Source: Sciurus carolinensis
Lineage: Eukaryota; Chordata; Mammalia; Rodentia; Sciuridae
Assembly: GCF_902686445.1 (NCBI RefSeq)
Contig: NC_062227.1
Location: 24,110,777 to 24,174,776, forward strand
DNA: 64,000 nucleotides
Direction: 5' to 3'
The position numbers and the translations under genes are program-made. Under the pieces are notes generated by a model, which saw only the letters and a program-made list of their open reading frames with translations, did no database searches and had not been told where the DNA came from. Shown here in pieces: positions 23,715 through 35,010 of this stretch. The number at the start of each line of letters is the position of its first letter. Within the stretch, counting starts at the first letter, position 1.

Positions 23715-23972
23715 GAAGTATGAACTTCCATTGGTTCTAATTGTGGCATGAAGTCCTTTCCTAGTGATGGAAACCAGGGTGCTGCCTGCCACCACAAACA
23801 ATGCTTCCAAGAACGTACTCACCTGTCTCCTTCTGTGAATGCCTAGGAATTTCCATGACATTAGTACCATAGTATTATGGCTAAGCCATGTCCTATTACT
23901 CTCTGTCCAGAATCACTGTACCCTCCCCAACCCCATGTTAACTGTGGAAGAAGCACCTGAGCAAGATTTGAT

Positions 23973-24066
23973 CTTCTGGGTTGGGGATATAGCTCAGTGG
24001 TATGGTGCTTGCCTAGCCTGCTTTGGACCCCAAGGTCAAAAAAAAAGAAAAGAAAAGAAGAAAAAC
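23973..24066 (+). mobile_element. ID SINE
   Basis: ID body 'ttggggatatagctcagtgg' and 'tggtgcttgcctagcc' with an A/AG-rich tail. A 9-bp direct repeat, agatttgat, at 23964-23972 and 24067-24075 flanks it. Confidence 0.88.
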
Positions 24067-24075
24067 AGATTTGAT

Positions 24076-25451
24076 TTTCCTTCCTGGCCCCAGTTGATTT
24101 GACCAAGGGTCAGCATCAGCTTCATGCTGGACTAGTGACTTCATTCCCAGAGTGCTGAGGATCAGTTTAGGAGGGGTTGACACAGAAGATAGAATTTTGG
24201 TGCAAGTGAGAGCAATGAGCTAAAAGCCTAAATATCTAGAGAGAAGACTCGGAAAATGAAGGGGAAGCCAAAGCGTGATAGATGGGAGGGTGCCCAGGGC
24301 TCAGTGGATTCCTAGCTTAGGGGGTGCAGACAAGCCGGCCCCCTCTTAGAAACCCCCTGTGCCTTAGCAGTTGGTGCCAGAGCCATGTGGTGAGCAATGA
24401 TCCAATTTCAGCAAAACATCATCATTTCTCACATTAAATTAATGATGTTAATTTGAATGTTATTGCTTTTGTAGTTCTGCTTGTAATTAATTTGTAAATT
24501 TGTTTTGGTTTTATAACTGTAAATGAGCCACGATCATAAGGAGTTTATACCTAATTTTATGTTTATATTTGAGTAGCAATGTGATAGAAAATATTTAAAA
24601 TCAACCCTGGGGGGTCCCTTTGTTTCTTAAAAGTCTGTGTATTTTCCAACTGAGGTTGGAGATAATATTCATCAAATCTGACCTCACGGAGTTAACTTTT
24701 GAGGCCAACTTTGAGTACATACATTTATCTCTATTTGTATCTTTCCTTTCTAGCCCTTGACAATCTTTTCTATCTTGACTCTGCCTTCCAGTAGATTGCT
24801 TCCCTCTCAGCTTCATGCCCTCAGCAGATTTGAAAAGCATGCCACTACTCAATGTTCTTAGTAGCAAGTAACAAAAGTAATTCTGGCTGACATAAGCAGA
24901 GAAGTAAGGTGGTGAAGATTTTGGGTGGCTCAGTAGTTCACTGGAAAGGTCACAGAACCTTGTCTGGGGCAGGAAAAGGTGTTATGAGCAGCAGGGAAGA
25001 TGAACCACCAACCATTCTAGAGAATCCAACTGTGTAGGATGCCACTGCTCCTGGATGGCACTGCCTGCCCAGTATCTGGCCCTGGACCATGGACACAGAC
25101 CCTCTAGTGGTGTTCTGTGAAACCCAGAGCTGCTGCCTCTGCCTATTTCTGCCACCAGAATGGATCTGCCTCAGACACTTCTGTAAATTCTCATTTTCTA
25201 GTTCAGCGTATGTATGGGGGTGATGGTGCATGAATCTGAGTGACTGCCTCCAGGTCACGTACCCACACTCTAGCTGCAAGGAAGGCTGGGAATGTAAGTA
25301 TCTGGTGCTTTTTGAAATCAGTTCTGCTTTGCATCAGAGTCTATTATGTAACCACTTCTCCAAACACACGAATGAGATTTAGACTCCAGGCAGGGCAGGG
25401 AGAGGAGAAATTTATACTCTATACTTTTATGTCTTTATCCAAGTCATTGTT
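24076..25451. other. Non-genic stretch, no clear feature
   Basis: A 109-codon minus frame (24950-25279) and an 88-codon minus frame (24601-24867) were read. Neither resembles a known protein. No repeat recognised. Confidence 0.4.
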
Positions 25452-25464
25452 TAAAATATAGACT

Positions 25465-25563
25465 GGGGCTGGGGATATAGCTCAGTTGGTAGAGTGCCTG
25501 CCTTGCAAGCATAGGACCCTGGGTTCAAACCCCAGCACTGCAAAAATAAATAAATAAATAAAA
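25465..25563 (+). mobile_element. ID SINE, well preserved
   Basis: 'ggggctggggatatagctca' (A box) and 'gggttcaaaccccagcac' (B box), then an AAAT-rich tail. A 13-bp direct repeat, taaaatatagact, flanks it at 25452-25464 and 25564-25576. The clean duplication and intact boxes mark a young insertion. Confidence 0.93.
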
Positions 25564-25576
25564 TAAAATATAGACT

Positions 25577-26090
25577 AGGACCAGTATGGGGATGGCTAGA
25601 GTTGGTAGAGAGCTTCCTCCTGCCACTCTGTCCATGTGGATGACTAGCAGGACAATTCCATAGGGTAGGAACAAGCAGCACCCCATAACTGTCCCTGCTG
25701 TCTGCCTTCTCCACAAATCCTATTTCCTCCCAATACCCACATTCATGAGGGGAGGAGGAGGGAAGAGATAGGAGGAGAATCATGTTAATTCTTGTTTCGT
25801 TTGTGTTCTTTCATCTGGCTGGATGCATTTCCAGAACTGTGTAAATCAATGGATTTTTTTTTATTACTGCAATAAAATTTGCCTTTGTACCTGACTCCCC
25901 AAGGAGTTGGTACATAAACAGAGCTTCCACAATTCACACTTCACCACATTCGGGTGCAGTCTTTGTTAAGACTCTGTTTGATCGTTTTGCTTTTGATCTG
26001 CTTATTTGCTTAGAAAGAGCCATCCCAGTCAGCTGAGGGCCCTTCTACCACAAACCCTCTTAGGAGGCCCTCTCAGGCCTCACACCAGTT
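25577..26090. other. Non-genic stretch, no clear feature
   Basis: No confident gene or repeat. The short minus frames extending into the SINE are shadows. Confidence 0.4.
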
Positions 26091-26092
26091 GT

Positions 26093-26425
26093 GATGTTAA
26101 TTTTATATGTCAACTTGACTGGGCTAAGGGAGGCCCAGATAGCTGGTAAAATGTTATTTCTGGGTGTGTCTCTGAGGCTGTTTCCAGAAGAGATTAGCAT
26201 TTGAATCAGTCGGCTGAATAATAAAGACTGCCCTCACCAATGTGGGAGGGCACCATCTAATCCACCCAGGGCCCAAACAGAATGAAAAAGCAGAGGAAAT
26301 GCAAATTCATTCTCTGTGTGAGCTGGAGTATCCATCTTCTACCGCCCTTGGACAAAAGATGGGTTCTTACATTCCTCCCCGCAATTCTCAGATCTTTGGA
26401 CTTGGATGAGGGCAAAGGTGAGAGG
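26093..26425 (+). mobile_element. Old mammalian interspersed repeat (LTR-like)
   Basis: Landmarks 'atatgtcaacttgactgggc', 'ggcccagatagctggtaaa', 'tttctgggtgtgtctctg' and 'gattagcatttgaatcag' belong to a common mammalian repeat. I recognise the family but cannot assign its class with certainty. LTR-type is my best guess. Confidence 0.55.
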
Positions 26426-26429
26426 TGGG

Positions 26430-27104
26430 AGCCTGGTGGGGCGATGGGAAATTCTATCAGTAATCCCGGGTGGCCAGTAGCTGATCAAATAGAGTCAAAT
26501 TATTTTCCCCTTGGACCAGAGCAAGGGAAAGTGTGAGATAGGAAGGAATACAATTTTCCTTCAGCTTCAAGAGGGAATTAGAGTGACAAATGTAAAGGGA
26601 GTTCAACAAATATTAATCAGGCAAATGTATCTAAATAAGCTATTTTTTAAACAAACAATGCTAAATCAATGAAATTTACAGACAACAACTGCCATCTTAG
26701 ACCCAAATTCAGGCAGTCCCTTACTTTCATATGGAATGAATCATAAATGCTAAAGTCTCAATACTGTGGGGAAGTATCCTAAGAGAACTAAAAAATACCA
26801 TAAAAATGCTTGATAGCTCCTTTGGGGTTATTCATCCAGCAGTCCTGCAAGGCTGGCAAGAAGTTTCCTATTTTAGGAATGAATAAAGGAATAATAAAGC
26901 TGCTAATACCCAGGGACTGGAAAAGCCCCAAGGGGCTTCCCCTTCTCAAGGAGTTGGCCCAATTTTTAGCTATGCTCCCAGGACTGAAGTACAGGCTGAG
27001 AAGCCCCCACAGTCACCAAACTCCAGGTTGAAATGTACTCATTCCCAAGCATTGAAGTGGTTGGTTCCACCCCAACCACGTCTCAATCTGAAAAGGAACA
27101 TGTG
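26430..27104. other. Non-genic stretch, no clear feature
   Basis: Only one weak frame of 73 codons (26810-27031, plus). Nothing recognised. Confidence 0.4.
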
Positions 27105-27275
27105 GTCAACACATGTACATCCTACGCTGAGACAGGAGGATTGAAAGTTCAAGGTCAGCCCAGGCAACTTAGTGAGACCCTATCTCAAAAAACCAAACCA
27201 AAACAAAAAGGTATGGGGATGTAGCTCAGTGGTAGAATGTCCCTGGGTTCAATCCCCAGTACAGGGTGTGGGGGA
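27105..27275 (+). mobile_element. B1-dID SINE, 5'-truncated
   Basis: A partial B1 half ('gagacaggaggattgaaagt', 'caaggtcagcccaggcaac') is followed by an A-rich linker and an ID half with an internal deletion ('ggggatgtagctcagtgg', 'gggttcaatccccagtac'). It directly abuts the LTR that follows. Confidence 0.85.
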
Positions 27276-27595
27276 GAGGAAAGTTTTATTTTGGTTCATA
27301 GCTTTGGGGGTTTCAGTCCCTGGCCAATTGGCACCTTTGCTTTGGGCTTATGATGGAACATCATGGTTGGAACACACTAGGGAGGAAGCTTCAAGCCCAT
27401 TCTCCTCCTGGCTGGGTGGGGAATAGAGAAAAAGGAAGGTATGGGGGTCCTAATATCCACTTCAGAGGCACATCCCCAATAACTGGAAGATCTCTCACTT
27501 GGCCTCAACTTTTGAAAGTTCCACCATCTCTCAGTAACAGGATGGTCTAGGGACCACATGGATCTTTGGGGGACATTTATCAAAAACAACTGGCC
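27276..27595 (-). mobile_element. MaLR-type LTR, partial
   Basis: 'ttttattttggttcatagct', 'gatggaacatcatggttgg' and 'tttgggggacatttatc' show a minus-strand MaLR-like LTR. The left end is replaced by the SINE at 27105-27275. Confidence 0.6.
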
Positions 27596-27599
27596 AAGC

Positions 27600-28340
27600 A
27601 CCAGTTTAGCAGATGCTCAGCCTGTTGTTAGTACTTATTTTTTGAATGTTAAAATGTTGGCCCCAATATGATTTCCTAATTATTTTATAAGGAAACTCTA
27701 TTTGGATTAGGATTTTAAAAGTGGAAAGAGGCTTCACTGGAAAATACCCGGCCTTTCAAGTCACACTCAAAGGCAGTTCAGTATTTGTTTGTTGCACTCA
27801 TCGAATACTAAGGTACTTTGATAAGAAAGCCTTTTATCTACTCTTGTTTAATAGGATTTGAAGTAGAAAGATAGGCAAGCCGAGGGTCACCTATCTGGTG
27901 TCACAGAACACTAGGATAATTAGAATGATTGTTATTAAATATGCTATAGGCAAATTAATCATGTATAAGTGAAAAGGCATTCATTCTCTCTTCAGGGAGA
28001 AGCAAAGGGAGGAAGTTTGATATTAGTTAACAAGAAGCCAAGACAGAATTCTTTTTCCCACTTATTTAGGTAGCCATCTACCTAAATCTGTGTGTGCACC
28101 TATTTGTTCTAATGACATAGTTACTCCCATTTTTCTGAGGCAGTGGTGAAAGAAGAGCTCTTCCAGGGTAGGGTTGGTGATATCCAGGCTTATCTATTCG
28201 GGTATTTTTCTTAATTCCATGACTAACTTGTGGTCAGGACATTTATCTTCTTCAGAGGATTTAAGAGTAACATTAAGCACTCTGTCTTGGACTAAAGTTC
28301 CAACTATCACTGAGTGACTGCAGACCGTTCTATTATTATT
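27600..28340. other. Non-genic stretch, no clear feature
   Basis: AT-rich, no frame of note, no repeat recognised. Confidence 0.4.
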
Positions 28341-28786
28341 AGTCTGTTTTTCTCACTGTAACAAAATACCAAAGGCAGAATAATTTTAAAAGAAAAGAGG
28401 TTTATTTAGTTCATAGCTTTGGAGGTTCAAGGGCATAGCAGTGGCATTGACTCAGCTCTGGTGAGGACCCTCTTGGCTGTTACACATCATGGTTGACAGT
28501 AATGGTGGGAATGCAGGTAGAAGAAAGGAGCATACCTTGAAACAGGAAACAAGAAAGAGCGTGGGTGGGAAATTTTCACAAAAATCCTCTACCAAAAACT
28601 AACTTGGGTTCCACAAGAAATACTTTATACCCTTTTGAGGGTGTGCCCCAAACTAACCTGTGAACCTCCCACAAGATACAACCTCTTAAAGATTTCACAC
28701 CATCTCCTAAATAGCACCACTTTGGGGTCAAACTTACAATACATAAACCTTTGGAGGGAGGGAAAAATATCCAAACCATAGCGACC
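28341..28786 (-). mobile_element. MaLR-type solo LTR
   Basis: Minus-strand LTR: 'tctcactgtaacaaaatacc', 'gaggtttatttagttcata', 'gttacacatcatggttgac', 'acttacaatacataaacc' and an 'ccaaaccatagc' end, the complement of the usual GCTATGGTTTGG start. Confidence 0.7.
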
Positions 28787-28789
28787 CTG

Positions 28790-29583
28790 GAAATTTAGCC
28801 CGCAAGTTTCCTCTTTAGTATAATGAAAATAGAAAAAGTATCCACCCCATATGTTGTTAAATTATTAAGAGAACTCATTTAGAACATTGGCCAGAGCTAG
28901 TACATACTAAGTTCTCAATATGTGTCACTTGCTATTAAATAATCCTCCCTATTGCACCCTTCACTTGGCAGAATGAATGAGACTGTATAGATATGTGAAT
29001 GATCATGTCTTTGTGTTAAAAATATAAATGAAGAGTCTCAGATATTTAATAAAAAGAGCGCTCAGTGTGCTGTCTTACAAGCTTCAGTGCAGGTATGACT
29101 AGTGTATTCTTCATGAATTCAGTGTGAGCCAGATAACTACTAGAGCATGTGTTTGTGACAGATCTCCATGGTTACTTCTGTGTAGGAGACCCCTATTGGG
29201 TTCTGTTACTTCAACTAGGCATAAATCTAGTACTTTTCAGGTAGATTTTATGTGTAGTCTCTAGTCTACAGCTTCAAATTTAGATTCCAAACTCTTTTTC
29301 TTTCTTTATTCAGTCTGATCCCCTGGCAATATAATTCTGAGTGGAAAGTTGCCTTATCTGTCATATCTAGGAAATTTTTTAAATTTCCTAAAAAATACAC
29401 TTTAACAAAGCAAACTTTTTTTTTTTAACATTTAACAATGCTAAAAGAAATTTTTAAAAGGATGGAAGTGTTTTGAGGGGCAAGATGGTTTTACTTTTAC
29501 TATCCATCCTGTGGATTGGTATAAAGATCATGCTTACTGTGGAAATGCTGAGAACTCAATGGTGAGAACTTGTTTTCCTTTTG
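28790..29583. other. AT-rich non-genic stretch
   Basis: No coding frame or clear repeat seen. Confidence 0.4.
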
Positions 29584-29873
29584 TAGTCCTGGGGATCGAA
29601 CCCAGGGGAGCTCTACATCTGAGCTACACTCCCAGTCCTTTTATTCTTTTTATTTTTATTTATTCATTTATTTTGCAGTGCTGAGGATTAGAACCCAGAG
29701 CTTTGTGCTTGTGAGGCAAGCACTCTACCAATGAGCTATATCCCCGCCCCAATTCTTTTTATTTTTGAGACAGGATTTTGCTAAATTGCCTAGGCTGGAC
29801 TTGAATTTGGGATCCTCTTGCCTCTGTCTTTCAAGGTACTGGGGTTACAACCATGTGCCACTGTGCCCAGCTA
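29584..29873 (-). mobile_element. B1-dID SINE carrying a nested ID
   Basis: Reverse dimer. Its ID part is 'cctggggatcgaacccagg'. The linker at 29643-29770 is split by a second ID element. The B1 part runs from 'gagacaggattttgctaaat' to 'ccatgtgccactgtgccc'. The nested insertion makes it about 95 bp longer than the family norm. Confidence 0.85.
29658..29751 (-). mobile_element. ID SINE nested in B1-dID
   Basis: 'gcagtgctgaggattagaac' and 'gcaagcactctaccaatgag' show a reverse ID. A 15-bp direct repeat, attctttttattttt, at 29643-29657 and 29752-29766 brackets it within the A/T linker of the host SINE. The order of events is therefore B1-dID first, ID second. Confidence 0.88.
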
Positions 29874-29879
29874 AAATTT

Positions 29880-30837
29880 TCTATTTCTTGTACACCGAGA
29901 ACAACTAAAACCGTGTACCTAAAAATGAAGTGATAGTTTCATTTTCTCATCTTTTGAACATTTATGTAGATAACTTCAGGTATATTAATTTTTTTAGTCT
30001 TTTATGATGCTCCAGAATATGTGGATACCAACTTCCAAGTCTAGGGTCAAATCTTGAAAACACACCTTTGTAAGAGTATCCTCCCAACAGATGGTTGTCC
30101 TTAGTGTGGATTTCAGATTGTGAATTTTCATGATACGTTTGAAGGTTTGGGGGGTTTTGCAAATATATTTTCTTCAATTAATAAAATACTTGATTTGAAT
30201 TCTAATTTATGCCCAGAAATATTTTGGTGGCTTCCACAAAGCTTTTATTAGAGATACAATAAAGAAAGAGAAATGAATACCATAAGATTCAGTCTGTTTC
30301 TAATGTTTGTTCTCTGAGCTTCCTCACAGGGAAAACAGGAAAATGAGATCAGTTGTAGTGTTCATATTGTTTTAAAACCAAACTACCCATTAGTTGCTTA
30401 TAGAATCACATTTTGTCCTGGTCCCAAGTTTTGAGAGAAATTTCTCTTACTGGGTCTCATTAAGAGAAAGTGATGTGATATAATTTTAGATCCCTAAAGT
30501 GAATGCAATACTGAATTTTACATGATTATCTTCATACAGAGAGAAGAAATGATACAAAGTCATACTTCAATTAAAGCAAATCTCCAAAAGGCCAAAGTAA
30601 AGACAATGTAGAACCAATGGGTCATGGTAGTCCTGCCTTCCTTCCATTGTGGGTCAAAGTTTAATTCCAGGAAGACCTCGCAGGTAAGAAGCGAGGCCCT
30701 GTGGAGGAGACATGACTGACCCTGGTCTATAGTAGGTGAATGACAAAGCCAGAACAAGTCAGGACTTCCTTCCATTCACAGAGACCTAGTGGAACTCCTG
30801 GCCCAATAGTATCAGGAGCAAGAGGCATGGTTTCTTC
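29880..30837. other. Non-genic stretch, no clear feature
   Basis: Two 71-codon minus frames were read without recognising a family. Confidence 0.4.
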
Positions 30838-30965
30838 TAGGACTGCGCTATCCACAGGAACATTCTTCAGTGATAGAGATCTATACTCTGTGCTACCCCA
30901 AATGGTATCCACTAGCTATATGTGACTGTTGGGCATGTAAAATTATGAAACAAAGGAACCAAAGT
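30838..30965 (-). mobile_element. hAT-type DNA transposon fragment
   Basis: 'gcgctatccacaggaacatt' and 'ccactagctatatgtgactg' resemble a common MER-type hAT element (the 'ctgtccaatagaaat ... ccacatgtggctag' family). Short and diverged. Confidence 0.45.
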
Positions 30966-31207
30966 TTGAATTTTATTTACATTTAATGAGCTTGAATTTG
31001 AAAGATCACCTGTGGTTGGTAGCTGCTTTATCAGATGATGCAGCTTGGGAGCACCATGAAGTGGGATACAAGATTCAACATATCCTGCTCTGATTCTGGG
31101 TTCTGTGTGTTGCTGGAATGCTTCTACTAACCAGATTGAGCAGAGAGAGAAAGATCTGATTGCATTCATCTGAAGTGTGATTCTGAGTGTGAATTGGTGA
31201 TGGCCTC

Positions 31208-31621
31208 TGCTTCTGTCAACCTTTTCACTACTGTGACTAAAAGTCCTGACAATTTTAGAGAAGGAAAAGTTTATTTGAGGGTTCACAGTTTCAGAGGTCT
31301 CAGTCCATTGACAGCTGGCTCCATTTCTTGGGGCTCGAGGTGAGGCAGAATATCATGGAGGAAGAGTGTGGTGGAGGGAAACAGCTCACATGGTGATCAG
31401 AAAAGACACAGACTCCACTCACCAGATACAAAATATATACCTCAAAGCTAAGCTCCCAATGATCCACCTCCCTGCCTTCAGTTACCACTCAGTTAATCCC
31501 CATCAGGGGATAAATTCACTGATTGGGTTAAGGATTTCACAACCCAATCATTTCTTCTCTGCTTTCTTGCATTGACTCACATGTGAGTTTTTGGGGGACA
31601 CCTCACATCTAAATCATAACA
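31208..31621 (-). mobile_element. MaLR-type solo LTR with 5-bp duplication
   Basis: A 414-bp element reading TG at the left and CA at the right (tgcttctgtc ... ataaca), flanked by gcctc at 31203-31207 and 31622-31626. The 5-bp duplication and TG...CA ends are diagnostic of retroviral-type integration. No internal region remains, so it is a solo LTR. Minus orientation, from 'tcataaca' being the complement of the TGTTATGA start. Confidence 0.85.
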
Positions 31622-31626
31622 GCCTC

Positions 31627-32639
31627 AGTCAGGGATGACTGGGTATGGGTGAAATGCCCTACTTGAGGGTCACTGAGAGTAGTCAGAGGCCTCTGAAGTT
31701 GCCACACTGACTGGGGTTTACATTGGTGGCTATGGTGACAATTTCAGGCTCAGTAATATATCTGTGTCCTTTCTCAGGCATAGGTATTGAGGGCCCCCAG
31801 CTGAAGAACCACAGTGTTTCTGTGTGATAATGTCAGGAGCTCATTTTATTATACTGATATAACATAATTCATGAATTTATAATCAGAAAAAAGTTTTAAA
31901 AAATAATATAATAGTAAGAGGCAATAAAAAGCAAACCTAATTTCACTATTCAGGTCCAGTTAAGGAAAGTAAATATAAGCCAAATTACATAGTGTCTTTC
32001 TTAAGACAAAATGTATTTAAAAGGTAATATTGAGACAAGTTGTTCCACTCTGTTCTAGTGATTTCTGAAATTTTAATCCCCAAAGGAATTTTATTTTGTG
32101 ATATAGAAATAAGAGAATGTTTTGAAATAGTAATAGAAATTGCACTCATTATCTGAAAATATATAATCTTAAAATGAAGAGGAATGATACTTATAACATT
32201 TTATTATTTTTTCAAAAGTAGTTTTCTCATTCAGAAAGGAATTACTTGCTCAGAAATAGGCCAGTGTAGTGTAGCTCAAGTAAAAGATTCTCATACATTG
32301 GCTTACACTAGGGTTTCCCTAAATGTGATTTTTCATAATGATCATAAATACTAGGGTAAATGAAAAGCCATTATTCTCTTTTTTACACTAATATAGTGCT
32401 TTAGATATACAAAGTGATGTCAGATTCAAGTCTAATTACTTTTATTTCATTTATGCTATTTTTCTACTTGTTTTATTGTCTGAGCTTCCAAGCTATTTCT
32501 TAAAAAATGCAATATTTCTTTATTAAGTAGCAACAGAAGCAATGTAAATAAATAATGCCTTATAAATTAAATGAAGCCAGTCATAAGAATAGTTTAGAAG
32601 GAAACAGGAAAGTACCTAGAAAGAGTAGTTTCCTCCAGA
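31627..32639. other. AT-rich non-genic stretch
   Basis: No repeat or gene recognised. GC content rises sharply near 32640 at the start of the next feature. Confidence 0.4.
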
Positions 32640-33885
32640 AGCCTCTGCTTGGGGCTGGAGTAGACTTGGAAGCCTTGTTCACACTTACAAGGCTGTCGTC
32701 AGGCATTGCAGGACTCTGCCCTTCTTTGGGCAGAGTCACCATGAATGGACTGCCCCAGGCTTTGATGTCATACCTGTGGCCACAAATGTGGCCATCAAGC
32801 TGTGTCATATCTGGAGCCCACGGTCTGCGGAAAACAGCATAACACCGGGGAAGGACAAGGGTCCACATCTCTATGGGCTACCTGTTCTCCAGGGGGACTC
32901 ATGGCTCAAGACCACTGTGACCAACTGCAGATGATGCTGGCTGGAGTCTTGTAGACTGGAGCCGTTCCAGAGGCTCTGTCCATAGACAGGCTAGGAATAA
33001 GGACCATTAGGATCTTCCCAGTGTTAGGTTTCACCAGCCCAGCACCAAGTCCCAGGGGTGAAGTCTTGTGCTTACTACTCTGTCCTACCCCCAGTGATTG
33101 GGCTTGTGAACCATGATATGCTGCCCAAGGTTGGATAGTGATGTCCCTTGGTCAACCAGGTTTATGCTAAGCTGGGTTGTACCTGAGTCTCACAGTCACA
33201 AGGTTCTACATAGTCTCAGGAGGAAGGGTATGTTTTAGGCCCACTCTCAGGCTGCTGCTGCTGATGCCAAAACTCGAGTCTGTCCCATTGGGGTTCAGGT
33301 CTCCACCTGATGCTGGGGTCAGTCCAGAGGCTCTGACTCTGAACTCTGGGCTGTGCACAGGGCTATCAGTTCCTAAGGGTCTCACTGTGGCAGGCCTGAC
33401 CGTGGGCTCTGAAACAAGGCCCTATACTAGCTTTTGTGTTCTGATCCTCTACTCTGCTAACCGAGTTTGGAGTAGGGGGTGGTTGCAGACAACCTCCTGG
33501 CCTAAGGCAGTTCTAGCAGCTCAGATGGTAGGTTTTGGTCTGGGAGTGGTCATGGGGCTTTGGTTAACCTTGGGTCTTGCCATGGCAGGTTGGTACTGGA
33601 GTTCAAGTGTGAGACCTGGACTGAATTCTCCTCCCCCAAGTGGGAGATGTCTCTTAACACACCGGGCTGCTTGGAGTGGATGAGGAATGACAAGGACAAC
33701 TCTTTCTTTCCGGTCTTCTTCAATGTGTCTTTTTGTTTTGTTATACTAAAAGTTGGTACTAGGGTCTCTTACCTGATTTCCCTAGCTCTGTGAATGTCCT
33801 CTGGTGTGAGAATAGTCATTCAACCTGGTGTGTCTATGGGGAGATGATTGCCAGAGGATCTTAGATGCCATCTTAAGAATAGAGG
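32640..33885 (-). mobile_element. Probable old L1 5'UTR fragment (orphan)
   Basis: A GC-richer block with short recurring 'ggtctgggagtggtcatgg'-style phrases and, near its right end, 'caatgtgtctttttgttttg', 'ctcttacctgatttccctag' and 'agatgccatctta'. This order resembles the reverse complement of old mammalian L1 5'UTRs, which begin near an AAGATGGC site. No ORF1 follows on its 3' side, so only the 5' part survives. A plus-strand 168-codon frame (33177-33683) and an overlapping 77-codon frame (33560-33793) lie in it and are probably non-functional. Confidence 0.45.
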
Positions 33886-33889
33886 GGAA

Positions 33890-34315
33890 AATTATTCAAT
33901 AAATGACAACCTGCGATCCTGGGCTGAAATTATGTTAGGATTGCTCTGGGAAACAGATACACCACACAGAAAGCAATATGGTCTCTTCTTACTCCATGCA
34001 ATTCTCAACAGGCTAGTTCAGAATCTAATAGATAGGCCTAGTTTTCTTAAGTTCTTGCATGGTTGAGAATGCCTGTTTTCTTCCTACATGAAGGATGATT
34101 TGGTTTCTTGTATAATGCTTTGCCATGTTTTCTCTCCTTTAGGATGCCACTCGGTTGACCCCACCATATTCTGGTACTGCTAGTCCCATTTCTCTCTTTT
34201 CCTCTGTATCCCTCTTTCTATAGGTTATTTTCCTCTGTCTGGATTCTTTCTTTGAAAGTGAGGTTCTGTAAATTTACCAAAAGATGTCTTGGTGTTGACC
34301 CTTCTGTATCATTTT
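33890..34315. other. Non-genic stretch, no clear feature
   Basis: Nothing recognised. It could be a continuation of old L1-related sequence. Confidence 0.35.
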
Positions 34316-34435
34316 TCCCCTGGACATGGATGTATTGAACTAAATCATTCACCAAATATATATTAAAAACCTACCTGTATCCTGGGTCTAATGTCACTGA
34401 ACAAAAGTGACAAAACTTTTTACTTTATGGAGATT

Positions 34436-35010
34436 ACAATAGCCCCCTCAATAACCAAAGAGTATTGGTTTCAGGATCCTTAAAGGATACCAAAATCTGT
34501 GATGTTCAAGTTCCTTATACAAAATGGCATAGTATTTCATATAATTCATACACATAGTTTATAATTTATGTACATATACACATAAAATCAACTCTAAAGT
34601 ATAATGCCTAATACAATGTAAATAACTTTTTATTATATTGTTCAGTGAATAATGACAAGAAAAAAGTCTGTCATGTTCCATATACATGCAATTTTTTTTT
34701 TCTTTTTGGTAGTAGGGATTGAGCCCATGGATGCTTAACTACTGAGCAACATTCCCAACCTTTTTTTTTTTTTTTTTTTTTTGAGACAGGTCTCACCAAG
34801 TTGCTTAGGGCCTTGCTAAATGCCAAGGCTGACTTTGAACTTGCCATCCTTCTGCCTCAGCCTCCCTAGCTCCTGGGATAACAGACGTGTGCTACCGTGC
34901 CTGGCCATGTACATGCAATTTTTAAAAAAAGTATTTCCAATTCAAAGTGGGTTGAATCACCACAGACATAGAACCTGTGAAATTGGAGTGCCAATGGTAT
35001 GTTCTCATGG
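34436..35010 (+). mobile_element. Tigger-type DNA transposon split by a SINE
   Basis: The left part (34436-34696) has 'ggtttcaggatccttaaagg', 'ataccaaaatctgtgatg' and 'gaataatgacaagaaaaaag'. The right part (34924-35010) has 'gtgggttgaatcaccacag'. Together they look like one MER-type Tigger derivative. The B1-dID at 34697-34909 interrupts it. Confidence 0.6.
34697..34909 (-). mobile_element. B1-dID SINE inserted into DNA transposon
   Basis: Reverse dimer with ID part 'tagtagggattgagcccatg', a poly(T) linker and B1 part 'tctcaccaagttgcttaggg' to 'gtgctaccgtgcctggcc'. A perfect 14-bp direct repeat, tacatgcaattttt, at 34683-34696 and 34910-34923 defines both ends. Confidence 0.93.

Larger units (their letters stand above)
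22791..23723 (+). other. Long antisense frame across L1 5'UTR (310 codons)
   Basis: An uninterrupted plus-strand frame runs antisense to the L1 through both monomers and ends just past the right target duplication. Because the monomer is 459 bp (153 codons), the predicted protein repeats: PPLSGPAT occurs near residues 81 and 234, followed each time by LYPVGRLTRGSTSVRVS. Composition is Pro/Ser/Arg-rich, as expected from GC-rich DNA. No domain is recognised. Primate L1s carry an antisense ORF0 in the same place, but there is no evidence of homology or expression here. Confidence 0.35.

Noticed and set aside
22791..23723. Host protein-coding gene of 310 codons
   Set aside because: The frame lies within the L1 5'UTR on the opposite strand and repeats with the monomer. 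It is kept as an observation, not as a host gene.
24950..25279. 109-codon minus-strand gene
   Set aside because: No recognisable motif, no splice evidence, and a length within what chance gives in 64 kb.
25465..25563. tRNA gene
   Set aside because: The A and B boxes belong to an ID SINE with an A-rich tail and a 13-bp target duplication. No full tRNA cloverleaf is present. The same applies to the other ID copies.
33177..33683. 168-codon plus-strand gene
   Set aside because: The frame lies in a block resembling an old L1 5'UTR, is Gly/Leu/Ser-rich from its GC composition, and has an overlapping frame. Kept only as part of the finding on that block.
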